Shown: positions 46,650 through 58,624, counted from the first letter of the stretch. The stretch: DNA of 64,000 bases from Gnetum montanum (GCA_015680685.1 MNCI01023362.1:576808-640807), one strand, 5' to 3'. Notes: generated from the sequence alone by a model not told the origin. Numbers and translations: made by a program.

Positions 46650-48590
46650 AAAAAAATTGTTGGCGACCGTTTGGGACGTGACCGCCAACGAGTGTCCTCG
46701 AACAGGATTTAGGTGCCTGCTGGTCTCTGGCAACACCAAGGCCCAGATACCTCCAAATAACTCAGTAGTTAACGTGAGTATGTGTGTGTGCTGTTGCGGC
46801 GTGCGGTTGTGTGCAATGTAAGGATTGCGTTGTATATGTTGTGTATAAACTAACAATGACTTACTTAAAGGGATTCAGCCAACTTTATCAAGTACTGTGA
46901 GTTATTGAGAATTTCCTATTTTGTTCAAACTACCTAGTCTATGCGGTCCCTATAATACCTGCTTGTAACAAATAAAATTTTGCATAAACATTTGAGCACA
47001 ACTCCGCAAATCTACTCCTAATTTTCCCCAGAGAGAGATATATAGTTCCACAAGAAAACTAGAAATAGAGCAAGATTCAAAGGAAATAGACAGAAAGAAA
47101 AGAAAGCAGATTTGTGTGGACCTCAAATATTTAAACAAGGTAAAATGACACGAGTAAACACTTCGCAATAAAGCTATTCCAAATTCAATATCTATGAATT
47201 GTTCAAACTTCCAAGACTCAAACAAGCAATATCTTCAAGACAATCCTACTGTACTACCAAAAATTGCTGCGTAAACTACCATGTACGAGACTCCATTTTG
47301 GCTAGACAGTAGATGTCAACGATTGCATTTAAACAGAACCTTTAAAAGACTTGACAATTTCTGATTGAAATAACACGGAAAATCACTCTAAAGATAAAAA
47401 GAAGCTATTCTGGTCCCATCAAAATACCAAAGATTTTCTGAACCCTCTCGACTACCAAATTGTTCCACGGCGTGACTACAAACAGAGGCTCTCTTCCAAC
47501 AATCCAATAGCAGTTCCCAAACGTTGCACAATAACGAAATTTACTACTAAAATGCTCTCAAGGCTTTTTGAACACAAGCGCTTCTATGGCAAAATTTTAA
47601 CAGAAATTCCTATTGGGCAACAAGAACAATAAGAGCAATCTAAAAATCCCAAAATTACTTGCCAAGAATGATACTACCTAAACCACTAGCTAAGCAATTA
47701 AAACAAAACAAAAATGAAATGCATAACTCACAGGACCATGACAAAGAGGCTGAAATCTTTATTCTAGCAAGCCATCTTGCAAACAATCTTCTTTACAAAT
47801 CTTCCAAGTGTGATGATGATGCTCCAATCCTGATGTGATGTGATCTTCCTTCCCCTTGAAGCCTATTTATAGGATTCCAAGGTAGGTAGGGAAGTTACAA
47901 TTTCAAAAATATCTTAAAAATATCTCACCTAACTTCTCTCCCAAGTAACTTGACTCACCAATTAGAAAATTCCTTGCCCAACAAGTTAGGAGGTTACTTG
48001 CCCAACAAGTTAGGTAAGTTACAACAATATTGGGTGGTTTCAACCACAAAAGAGATAAAAGCTACAATGGACAAGTGTCCTATTCAATCGCCAAGTGTCT
48101 TCATCTAGTTGCCAAGTGTCTTCATGGAGATAAACAAGTTGTAGGTGACAAGTGTCCCATGCAAGTGACAAGTGGCCTTGGTATAATATAAAATTAAAAT
48201 ACAATATATGTCCCTTTATTTTGCTTATTCAAATGAAAGGTCAAGTTTAAAATATCAAAAATATCTCAAATATCTTTCCCAACTTCTTTCTTAAGTAATT
48301 AGACTAATCAATTAGAAGATAAGTTAGGAGAAGGTTAAGTAGTTAGGGAGTTAGGAAGTTATGCATAAAATGAGGAGCATTTTATGCTAATTTTACTATA
48401 ATGAGGACTTCATAGGGTAATTAAAGTTGCAAATCTTCAATGGCATTTCATAACTTGGGATAATTGGAAGCAAGTCTCTAAATCAAGGTGCCACATTATA
48501 AATATTTCAATGGTCATAATATGTGTATATGTATGTTTGATTAAACCACCGATACTCCCGTGAAGCTATAGATTAATGTTTATTTTATAT
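46650..48590 (-). promoter_or_regulatory. CG-containing, LTR- or promoter-like region with minus-strand TATA box
   Basis: CG dinucleotides are common here and rare elsewhere. On the minus strand CTATAAATAGG at 47,872-47,862 is a strong TATA box. Upstream of it, direct repeats include two TTGCCCAACAAGTTAGG units (47,971-48,012) and about five (G)ACAAGTGTC or CCAAGTGTC words between 48,074 and 48,175. The far end holds an inverted pair GTTGGCG...CGCCAAC at 46,660-46,690, which could be the edge of an LTR or leader. The minus frame 46,856-46,602 is open but unrecognised. It may be a long LTR of a young element or a gene promoter. Confidence 0.35.
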
Positions 48591-49420
48591 GTGCTTTGGT
48601 GCAAAGTTTGTGGTTAAAACATTGGTGTTGTAAAAATCGCGCGTCACTGTGGAGGTTTTATCCGGTTTCAGGCAATGGTCTTTCTCCTTCTTTTTTGCCG
48701 AGAAACTGCACCGATTCAAACTGTCCCCGTGCTAGAAGGCCCTGCAAAATCGTAACCGACGATCACCGCGGGAAGGCCCTGCAACTGCAAATCCGACTCC
48801 GCCGTGCCCTGCAACTGCAATCCGAATTCACCGTTGCTTGCTAGAGAAGAAAGGGGTTTTCTTTTGAAAGATAACGCGCCCAAAATAGAGGGTTTAAACT
48901 GCCCGAAATGTTTCTGTTTTGCCCCCAAAACTGATTTAGGGCTTCCTGCGTTTTTGTTTGAAAATTCATCCTTGAATCTTTACCGTCATTGCCACTGATT
49001 GTAGAACCAAGGGCCAACGTTTTATGGGTCTGTAGACTGCTTAAATTACCTGTAAAAACCTTCAGAATTGCCGCAGCCTCACCACCAAAATCGCAACAAC
49101 ATATCCTGCGTTTTTTCTGGTTCATTTCCCTGCGTTTTTTCTGGTTCATTTCCCTGCGTTTTTTTTGTTTGCCGATGCTCCACAGCCTGCAATACACATC
49201 GGTTCCTTGCGTATGAAGGTTTCAAGCTTTGCTGTTTTTTTTTTGAATTAATACCCTGCAACGCTGTCCCCTTTTCCTTCGCTTTCTTCTCCCGCAGGTG
49301 GATGGAGATTGACTTACCTTCTCTTTTTCCGTAACTTTAAAACAATGAAGGCATTGCTGGTTTTGCTAATTTTTGATTTTGTCTTGTAAGGGTATATCCG
49401 GATTTTGAACAACCGAAATT
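48590..49420 (+). other. GC-richer, CG-containing exon-like stretch
   Basis: Both strands have overlapping open frames (plus 48,596-48,844 and 49,068-49,334; minus 49,197-48,841), with no recognised domain. Small tandem repeats are visible: CCCTGCAACTGCAA twice (48,777-48,822) and CCTGCGTTTTTTCTGGTTCA two and a half times (49,107-49,165). On the plus strand TTCTTCTCCCGCAG (49,284-49,297) looks like an acceptor. A start in good context, AACAATGAAGG at 49,343, opens a 14-residue hydrophobic peptide running into GTAAGG. This may be the 5' exon or UTR of a gene, or part of a young element. Confidence 0.3.
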
Positions 49421-52106
49421 TGCAACTCGTAATTCTCACAAATCACATACTTTCTTCCTTGCCATAATACTAATTTCGAATTTTGTAGGGGACAAATTTG
49501 GTACCTTTATCTCAACACCCAACCTTCAACATTAAAGCTGAAATGCTCATGTGCCTTCACAACCATAGATTCTTTTTCCATTAAAATATTTCAACTGTTC
49601 CATGAAGTGGCCAAATGTGCCAACAAAAATATATGCTTGGAAATATTGTAACAAAGGTACAATCTAAATCAAATATGTCCATTATCCTTGAATCTATATT
49701 ACTGAAAATAATTTATTCAGAGAATTAGAAACAAAATATACATGAAAATTAGATCATACTCATTTTGAATCCTACATGTTGGTCTTAGCTTCAAATCAAG
49801 ATTAATGACCTTGGATCCAAAGGATTTGCATTCATTTATTGACATTCTTGATGTAATAGGTTGAGAGCAAGAGTCCAAATCTACAAAATCATTAAAAACA
49901 AAGAAATACTCATTTCATCAACATAAAAATTTTAGCTCTAGCTATGATGGAACTAAATCACATGAGGATCTTAGTGGATCACAGCCTTGAATCTCGATGT
50001 AGTATGAAATGGGAAAGAAAATGAAGATTATTGACAATGAAGCAAGTCATTAATGAACCATGATACAAGATAGAGAAGAACTAGCATTAGTTTGGGCATT
50101 GTGGATCTAACTAGAGTTTGGAATGACAATAAGATGCACATTTGAAACTATTGAAACAAACCTTGTCGATATGCCTCATGTTGTTGTAGCATTTATTCCA
50201 CTATTTTTTTATTTTAAAATCATATTTTATCTTATTATTATTTTTTGGATTACATTGCTTGTATTTTGTATATTAGCTTAGTATCCTATGAAACATAAAT
50301 CTCATACAATAGGAATCAAGTTTGAAGTATGGTTCAAGGTCTGCACTTCAAGGATACACAATTTCTAACATAAACTAAAATAATAAGAAAATATAAGGGG
50401 GTAATACTAACTAATGTTTTAAAATCAAAAAATTATTTTAGCCAAGGATCCATTTATAGTGTGGATGATGTTCATGCCAATTATTAATACATTACTTAAG
50501 CTTACAACAAAATGAAATTACAAAATTCAAATTTAAACTTACAATAAAGAAATACAAGCATGAAAATGATCAAGGATTTGTTTTACTTGAAAATACAAAT
50601 TACTTCTTACTTCTCTTACATACATTTTATCTTTATAACTACTATTATGTTGGTTACTAAATTATATAGTTATTTTTCTTTTCTAAATCCAATAACAAAA
50701 TACAATATCAAATAATAAACCAAATCCTTTAAAAAATTTTAAAATCAATGAACATTAAAGTACAACCCAGTTTATGTGCAATACTACAATTAGGTATGCA
50801 CTCACTATAATATTAATTCTTTTTATTTTCTTACAAATATTACAAGGATTGACTAAAACATTAGAATATAGGTTTTTTGGTAGAATGAAAAAGAGCTATT
50901 GATGAGGACATCAACCCACCTCTTTGATATACTTTACATTTTCTATGTATATATGAATCACAATATTCATGTATTTAGGTTTAGATGTTTTTTTTTAAGT
51001 TATTTGAATTTTTTTTTGTGTCTAGAAAGCAACTATGAGTTGTATTTAATCAAAAATTGCCATTAGGAGTAGTTATGAATCACAATCTACCATAGTTTAT
51101 GTCTTCAAGTGAAATTTACCATTTCTAGGGTTGGGTAGTGAGTTGAAAGCCACTACAAGTTGCAAGCCACAATGAGTTGTAGTAAGCCACAATCCAAATT
51201 TGCTAGTCACAACTAGGTGTAATTCATCAAGAAATAGTGGCTAAATGTTGATGAGTTTTACCAGTGTAATAGAATACATGTCACAGTCCAATGATAGTAT
51301 AGTAGAAGTAATGATCTATGAAATGTAGTCACTACCAATATGTGGAATATTAATATTTTTAAAAAACATGCACAATTTTAAGTAAGATGAATTATCGCTT
51401 CATAAGTATAAAATCTTGGAAATGCCCATAAGATTAAGGCCCTACTATTTTCTTGAATGGAAGAGTCGAGAAACCTCTTGATGAGGGGGAAAGACTCTTC
51501 CTCATGGAACCAATTGAGTTGTATGCTTAATTTAAGCAATTGAGTTCTTAAGGATTAGAAGGTAATTGATTGTTTTTGGTTTTGGTCCAAATCATTGTTG
51601 TATGTAATTTCATCTTTTTCTATAATTTTATCATGGAATAAATTTTTTTCTCTTCTTATTTCATTGGAATTATAAGTGAACAGCTTCCAAGAAAACTTTA
51701 AAGTTTTGAAATGTGGTCCTTGCCAAATTAGTATCAAAGCATATTTCATTCTTAAAACAATTTAACCAATAAGATGCAATCTTCTCACTTCATTCCTTTA
51801 GTTGGGTAATTGAATTTTCATTCTCATTCTTTCTTTGTGTAGAAATTCAATTAGATTTTTTCTTTCTCCTTATTTTTGGGGTTTAATAACCTTCCTAAAC
51901 CTAGTTTTGAGGCTAATTCTTCTTAGTATTTAAGATTTTAACCATGGGTAATACCCATTAGTTTGGTCATGGGTAAATCCTAAAATTACTCTTTTTTCAA
52001 TGCTTTTTAATTTTTTTTGGATTTTTAATTCTTGTGTGTACTTTAATTTTGGTTAAATTTAATCAAGACAACTAAGAAGAAGACACTTCAAACTCTCACT
52101 AAAAAT
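49421..52106. other. AT-rich DNA, probably 5' flank or leader of element F
   Basis: No gene was recognised. Related CACAA(C/T)(T/G)AG(T/G)TGTA words lie near 51,140-51,220. The last part may be LTR and leader of the Ty3/gypsy copy F, but its boundary was not found. Confidence 0.3.
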
Positions 52107-53160
52107 ATGAAAGAGATGAAAGGAGTATTTCAATTAATTTTTGACAAACTTGAGAAGCTAAAAGAAGATAAGGAAGTTAAGCCTTCATCAGAAAGGACAT
52201 CTAAAGAAGACATAAATTCAAGAGTCTCTTCATCACATGGTCATCAATCTATTTCATGTTTAGAAGATGACATCCCCAACAACCTTGAATATCTTGAAGA
52301 TGAGAAAAGAGATGAAGAAGAGGAAGTTCATCATTCTTCAAATGTTGTGAATCAATTTCAAGGATCAAGAATTCAAAAGAAATACATATTGCACCTACCT
52401 CAAGATAACATGGGTATTGGAATAGAAGATACTAATTCTTTTTCTATTTGAATCAAGTCTATTATTAAGTATTTTAAACTTGAAGATGTTCATGAAACGA
52501 AAAGAGTATTATATGCTAAAACCAAATTGGAGGATGTGGCACAAATTTAATGGGAGAAAGAAAGTCATGCTCATGTGGTAAATCATGACATACCCATTAA
52601 ATATTGGTCTCTTATACAATATATGATGAAAAAAAGTTTTGATAAGTTCTAGCATAGGCAAGAAGAAATTCAAGTATTTGAGACAAAGTGACAAGAATTT
52701 AAAGATTATTACATAGAGTTTTGTAAAATGTCTTATCAAGCCAAGGTTCAACGGCATGAATATGAGCAAGCCCCAAAATTTACAGTTGGTCTTAGGAAGG
52801 AATATTAATAAGAGATTACCTCCTATGAATCATAAACACTAGATGAGGCATTTACATTATTTTTCAAGACTAAAAGAAAGTTGTAAGGTTACTCAAAAAG
52901 TGGTATAAAAGCTTCTTCAAAAAGAAAAGAGTCCAAATCTTTCAAAGGGAGGAAAGAATCCAAGGAGAAGAACGTTAAGGAGGACATAAAAGAGAAACCA
53001 AAAAAATATTCTAGAAAGTCTTCCAATAAGAAATCATCCAAGGAAAATGATACTACTAAGATCTAATGCTTCAATTATGAAGAGATAAGCCATAAACAGT
53101 GGAAATTCAAGAGGCCTAAAGCCTCAAAATAAAAGATACTTTAAACAATGTAAAATAATA
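52107..53160 (+). pseudogene. Ty3/gypsy gag, copy F
   Basis: It begins with an intact 114-codon block (52,107-52,451). This has a lysine/glutamate-rich, probably coiled-coil start (FDKLEKLKED) and an acidic middle. The gag core follows in broken frames near 52,560-52,870 (KYWSLIQYMM, EFKDYYIEFCKMSYQAKV). A lysine-rich segment comes next, then a decayed zinc knuckle beginning CFNYEEISHKQW near 53,069-53,104, where the second and last cysteines of the CCHC pattern are lost. Gag would assemble particles and bind element RNA. Confidence 0.8.
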
Positions 53161-53800
53161 TTTCTTCTTCTACTGGTTAAGATAACCCTAATTTACCTAT
53201 GATTAAAGATATCACTAAGATTAGTTGTTGTACATTTATGAGAAATGTCAATCTTAAAGATCCTAATAGCAAAATTCCTTTTAAAATTGGAACTAGATGT
53301 TTGTCTAGTAAGGAATGGATCCACATTTTTATTAATGGTAGATCATAAGAAAATGTAATCTATATCAAGACTATTCATAGGTTGGATTTATCCAAATTTT
53401 ATCACTCAAAGCTCCATAAATTCCATTGGATTTTCAAGAATAATTTTCAAGAAGTGAAAGAAAAATGTATATTGTTTCTAGGATTTGCTCCTACAAAGAT
53501 AAAGTCTCTTGTGATATTCTTCCCATATATTATGCAAATTTAATATTTGGTAGACCTTGGAATTTTGATAATAAGTCTAAATTTGATGAAGACAAAAATA
53601 TTTGATATTTCTAGGGCAAATGGCATTTACAGATTTACTCTTGTAGCATTGTAGTAACTCAAGGAAAATGTTCCTACTAATGCATGCCTTATTTTTTTGA
53701 GTAAGCAAGAGTTTGTTCAACCACATAAAAAAACTTAGGCATGATTTTATCATTGTGTCTACAAATGTAACATGTGATGAAAATCAAACAAGTAAACTTT
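53161..53800 (+). pseudogene. Ty3/gypsy protease region, copy F
   Basis: An INGRS segment near 53,331 corresponds to the entry of the retropepsin domain (active-site position decayed). A late LIFGRPWNFDN-like block near 53,540-53,565 matches the family's conserved GRPW motif. Frameshifts separate the pieces. Confidence 0.65.
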
Positions 53801-54473
53801 AGTTAGTGATACATCATTTGGCACAAGAATTTGTTAATGTATTCAAAGATAACTTGGAAATACTTCCTCCTATAACATCAATTTAGCATCAAATTGATTT
53901 CTTTCTAGGAGCAATCATACCAAATAAGAGGGCCTATCAAATGAGTCCACATTAGATGTAGGAGCTTCATAAGCAAGTAGGTAACTTACTCTCAAATGGT
54001 TTTATTAAGAAGTATATTTTCCAATGTGTAATACTAGCTATACTAGTACCTAAGAAAGATAGCAATAAAATCAAGATGTGAATTAATTCCAAGGCTATTA
54101 ATAGGATTGTCATTAAGTGCAAATTTTCTATACCTAGAATGAATGACATTCTTGATCTTCTTACTAATGCTAAAATTTTTTCTAAGATTGATTTTAAGAG
54201 TGGTTATCATCAAATAACAATTAAGCTATAGGATTTATGAGAAAATACTTTCAAAATTTCTAATGCATTGTATGAGTGGTTAGTCATGTCATTTGGACCA
54301 ACTAATGCTCCTGCCACCTTTATGTGTTAATGCATAATGTCTAAAGGAAACTAATGAGGAATTGATGTATTGTATTATTTCATGATATTATTTTATATAG
54401 TTCCAATGAAAAATAACATATACAATACTTGAAAAACCTTTTCTTCAAGTTTCATAAAGCACACTTAGCAGTA
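53801..54473 (+). pseudogene. Ty3/gypsy reverse transcriptase (fingers and palm), copy F, interrupted
   Basis: Blocks visible in one main frame with stops: LLSNGFIKKYIFQCVILAI near 53,985, VPKKDSNKIKM near 54,045, KIDFKSGYHQITIK near 54,185 and MSFGPTNAPATFMC near 54,288. The frame continues to FFKFHKAHLAV near 54,473. The next residues expected in the family (NMKKCQF) are replaced by an inserted LTR. Downstream RT, RNase H and integrase are not present after the LTR, because a different element follows. Confidence 0.88.
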
Positions 54474-55385
54474 TGATACAAGGACACCTCTTTTAACCCC
54501 ATCTTTCATTGCTATAGGTAGTGATTATAGGTTTTGAATGCTAGGAAGACATATTAGAGGTCCAAGAGACATCATAGCCAAATACTGAGATTTGATAGGA
54601 GATTTTTTGAATAACTAGTGGAGACATCTAGGAAAAAGTAGAGATGTTTCATATTGCTAAGAGATGTCTTTGAAAAGATGTCTTACCCACACTAAAAACA
54701 TATTTGATAAGACATCTTTTCTCAAGAGAAGACATCAAACATCCATTGAAGACATCTCTCAAATTCAAGAGATGTATATCCTAAATGTTAGAATTTGTAA
54801 AAAGATGTCTCTCTAAGCTTGGAGACATCATATACAATTAGGAAAGATTCTGAGTTAGCAATTCCAAGTTTGAAAATAGTTAAAAAATATGTGAGCAAGA
54901 TGGAAATTGCTAGAAATCTCTAAGTTGAGCATGGAAAAATATTTTCTAGAGTTCTTGTCTTAATTTTAATAAATATTATTATTTGTTTCATTTTTTAGAA
55001 CATAATTGAGAGCAACATGCAAGCATATGTATGAGATTTCATGTGTGTATGCACCTCTATGATTAATTAGGTGTGTTAACCTTTGTGTCTCTTATGTATA
55101 CTGTGTGTTAGAATCTTAGTCCTATGTTTATGTTAGAGAGCTAATTAGGTTGTGCCTCAAATTAAGGAAAATCATTATGCACTTGTAAATCTACATGCTC
55201 TACAATTTCATTAATTGTGTCAGTCATTTACAATGTTTATGTATTATTGAACCATTATTTTGTAATATTATTTACATTAATTAAAGATAGCTAGTTTTTC
55301 TTATTTTCTAGAAACTTAAAATTATCTTCATAATATCTAGATTTGGTGTGTGTGCTTGAAGTATTAAAGTAAACACTTTGATCCT
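54474..55385 (+). mobile_element. LTR inserted in RT of copy F
   Basis: It starts TGATACAAGG and aligns over about 0.9 kb with 62,545-63,426. Inside, 54,550-54,840 has about eleven AGACATCT or AGATGTCT words in both orientations. The flank before it is CAGTA, and the flank after the matching LTR in copy G is TAGTA, consistent with a 5-bp target duplication. The end here is cut near 55,385 by the next element. Confidence 0.7.
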
Positions 55386-55387
55386 AA

Positions 55388-55705
55388 TCTACCACCATGG
55401 TTAGGTCTACAACTAGCCATAAGGAATGGCTAGTCCTCTTCTTGTCCTACTTCACCTATCTCTTATGACTTACCTTTACCAACTCTACCACTCCATGCTA
55501 GTATGACCTCTATGCCTAGGTATAAATGCCTTAGGCTAAACCTCCAAAGGTTACCTCAAGAGACACGTCCATTATTACAATGCACCCTTTCGGGTCTCCA
55601 TTACAACACATCCCTTTGAGTCTTGTGACAATAACAATAATACTTGTTATGAAGAGGCATCATCTTTGTTATGAAGCAACACCATTTGGGAATGGGGATG
55701 TTACA
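55388..55705 (-). mobile_element. Partial 3' LTR of the CCR4-carrying element
   Basis: About 318 bp aligning with 60,715-61,038 in the same direction. It starts TGTAACATCC on the minus strand at 55,705. The distal 250 bp of the LTR are missing at the junction with the copy F LTR. Confidence 0.8.
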
Positions 55706-55718
55706 ATCTATCCCACTT
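55706..55718 (-). promoter_or_regulatory. Polypurine-like tract before the 3' LTR
   Basis: AAGTGGGATAGAT directly precedes TGTAACATCC on the minus strand. It is the usual site for starting plus-strand DNA synthesis in LTR elements. Confidence 0.55.
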
Positions 55719-56099
55719 AGGTATCATTCATCTAGAACAAAACCACATTCACTATCTTTTTCTATTAAGTTCCTATGCTCCAACAATTTGATTTTTCATT
55801 TAAACTGGAAGTTATTTCTTGCTCATTCTACAAATAATATATATGTGAGAAAAATATATGGAAAATTAAATATTACTTTCTTAATGCTTACTTTATTTTC
55901 TAAGATAATGACAAGAGGTGAATTAAAGCCCTACCAACCATTAATCACTAGTCCTAACCAGGGTCACACAAAGTGCAACTCATATTTGGTTACCCAACTG
56001 AAGACAGTGCAAATCCTTTATTCCTAGTTTTCATTACCATAGATATTTTACTTATCTAATTAAAATATAAGTTAAAAATGAATCTAATAATAGGATTTA

Positions 56100-57400
56100 T
56101 CAATAAAATTAAGGGTGAGATACTTCTTGATCTTAATCAACCTTATGAATTGATGGAGGTAATTATCATTCTACAATAAGTGGTATATGGTCCAATTGTC
56201 TTGTTTAGGATGACAAGGCTTGATTTTGATTCTTCTTAACTTCTTCTTTAGAAATTAACTTTAGTGATTTGGTAACTTGGAAGAATCAAGCATCATACAA
56301 AATATAATCTAGGATCTCAATAAAGAATGTTGTTGACCCATCCTCATTAATAATAGTAGAGTAATTCGTAAACTATGTTTCTTGATGAGTACTATCCATT
56401 AACATCATCTATTCCTAAATTCTAGGATCTAACTTATCTACTAAAGATTAAAAGTAAGCAAAATATGCATTGGATAATAGAATTGCATACTTAATTAATG
56501 AAAAAAACTTCTTCAAATTAGGTTCATCTTCTAAGGATCCTTTTACACATCCATATTTTAAAAAACGATAAACACTACTTCCAAATTTTGCATTGAAGTC
56601 TCCATAAAAGACAAATCGAACTAGATCGGTATATCTAAGAAATAACTTATTCTTCAAATTTTCCTCTATTTTCTTAATCAAGTATGTCCCTTGAAATAGT
56701 CTAACAATTGGACATGTTCATTTGGCCATCAAATATGTGTTGACTACACATACACATCTCCCTAATAGATGGATTTTTAGAATCACTATCAAGGCTATGT
56801 GATTTTTATGAAATCTTGATTGTTCTTTCTTTTCCATGATTTGAAGTTTTGGAATTTCAAAAACCATATTTTTTAAACTCCATTCAAATCTTTGTACTAG
56901 GAAAAAAACTTAAATTCTTTATAAAAGATCACACAACCATCCATGTTGTGATTTCTACAATAGGCTAATCTGTATAGCTCAAAAGAAGAACTTCCATAAG
57001 AACCTTTTTGCTTATAAATATGCCTCTATATCCCATGTTTTCCAAATCTGGTTGGAATTGGTATAGAAATTCCCATGGCAAGAACTCTTGTAGGCATAAT
57101 ACATTAGCATCCAAATCTTGTCACTCTACTAATATGTGTGGGTATCAATACTCATGCCAATCCAAGGCCCATTCTAGACATGACGGATGTTGTTTCTTAC
57201 TCACTAGGGATCTTGCAAGCGGGTTGTATGTTGCAACTTTCATTCTCATTCTTGAATTCTCTTTTAGATCATTTCTCTTCATGGGTATCATATAGCTTGT
57301 GGAAATGAGATTATGACTCTTCATGTTGTTCTGCCATATGATTTGGTTGTAGGAAGGATTGATATACATCTTCTTGACCATTTTTGTTCATCAATTGATT
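56100..57400 (-). pseudogene. CCR4-type deadenylase-like (EEP domain) pseudogene, intron-less
   Basis: Frameshifted but collinear pieces of an endonuclease/exonuclease/phosphatase fold protein of the CCR4 group, which in plants shortens mRNA poly(A) tails. On the minus strand: MKVATYNPLA near 57,240 (first metal-site N), QHPSCLEWALDW, then LCLQE near 57,095 (catalytic E), GYRGIF near 57,035, DGCVIFYKE near 56,937, HIALIVIL near 56,800, VVNTY near 56,742 (H of NTH changed to Y), GDFNA near 56,604 (catalytic D and N), LDYILYDA near 56,315 and LDHIPLI near 56,195 (catalytic D and H). No intron-sized gap separates the motifs, so the copy looks derived from a spliced message. It has many stops. 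Confidence 0.7.
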
Positions 57401-57459
57401 CTCCAACTAGTTTCGGTAATATTTAACTACATTGTCTAATTCTTAATGACCTTTCTACA

Positions 57460-57477
57460 CCCCCCCCCCCCCCCCCC
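57460..57477 (+). repeat. Run of 18 C
   Basis: A pure C tract on the plus strand, just 5' of the CCR4-like gene on the minus strand. There it reads TTAAGGGG..., the form of a polypurine tract, so it may mark an older element edge. Confidence 0.9.
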
Positions 57478-58390
57478 TTAAGACACTGACTCTATCAGTG
57501 TACTAATGACAAGTCATAGTGATCTTAAGATTATCTGCAAAGATTAAGCACTTAGTCTCAAAGTCCAAGAGGTTAAATATAGAAGTTCAAGTTGTTATTC
57601 ATGATAGTTACCCTAATCTATAACTTTTTTAAGGTAAAATTTATGATATCATCAAAATATTGGATGCTTGGATAATAAATCTAACCTTACCATTGAGTTT
57701 AGAAGGGTGAAAAATGTTGGAAATGTTTATTCATTCATTGAAAAAGGATTCTAAAATCAAAAGTTATGGTTGTTAAGTTTTAGAACCTTTGGCACAAAAT
57801 ATGAGACTTCTCGAGAGCTCACCCATCCTAGTACTACTCTAGGAAAAGTGTACTTAATCATAGAATTATTATTTCACATGTTGCCAACACACCAAATTCT
57901 CTTTTATAAGAAAGAAAAAAAATTTCTACATTCTTAATTTTAAACTAATGTTCCAATGGATGAAAATTTTAAATTCTTTTTCAATTAATGAAAAATTTTG
58001 AATTTTTCATTAGTTGAACGTAAATTTTAAATTTCCCACTGGTTAACAAAAAAATTTTCTAGTCACAAGGGGCAAGGATGTCGGAAGGAGCAAGGACATT
58101 GATGATGGTCCTAGGATGTAGGAGAAATAGGCAAGGTGAGTGAGGAGAGTGGCAAATACAATTGTCATAAGTAGAATGATAGAGTTAGCATTCAGCATGG
58201 TGGTGGGTGGCTCCTATGTAGTCATTTTCAAGGTAGAGTAGGGTGGGTTTAGAGAGCATGGGGATGATGGATAGTGATGATGATGATGACAAGAGATCCA
58301 TACTCATGATGGCAGCAGGAAGGTGGTGGTGACAATGTTTGTGTAGATGGCTATGGATGATGGTTAGTTTGATGTAGAGGTGGCCTATTC
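57478..58390. other. No recognisable gene
   Basis: AT-rich, then from about 58,060 richer in GGT/GAT words (GATGATGATGATGA near 58,274). No protein family was seen. Confidence 0.3.
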
Positions 58391-58600
58391 CTAGGCCTGT
58401 GTGGCTCAGTTGGACCTATGCAACCCTTAGCAAGGCTAGCAGACCTCGTACCAAGACTTGCATAGCCCAAGCAAGGCCTATGCAACCCACATAATTTCCT
58501 ACATGGCCCACATGGTGCCTACACAGCCCTTTTTCAGGGCTCACATGACTCAAACAAGGCCTTTGTAGTCCTCACTAGTGCCCTGCACAATGAAGGTAGC
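58391..58600. repeat. Degenerate short repeats of CCTATGCAACCCAAGCAAGG type
   Basis: Loose repetition of GCCYATGCARCCC and GCAAGGCC words with irregular spacing. No open frame was identified. Confidence 0.45.
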
Positions 58601-58624
58601 CAGCACAGAGTAGAATAAGGGTTT

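Noticed and set aside
46602-47225. Minus-strand ORFs of 84 and 91 codons as genes
   Set aside because: No recognised domain; the region reads better as LTR- or promoter-like DNA downstream of the TATA box.
48596-49334. Overlapping ORFs on both strands as protein-coding genes
   Set aside because: No recognised domain, and repeats of 23-27 bp make long frames by chance. Kept only as an exon-like region.
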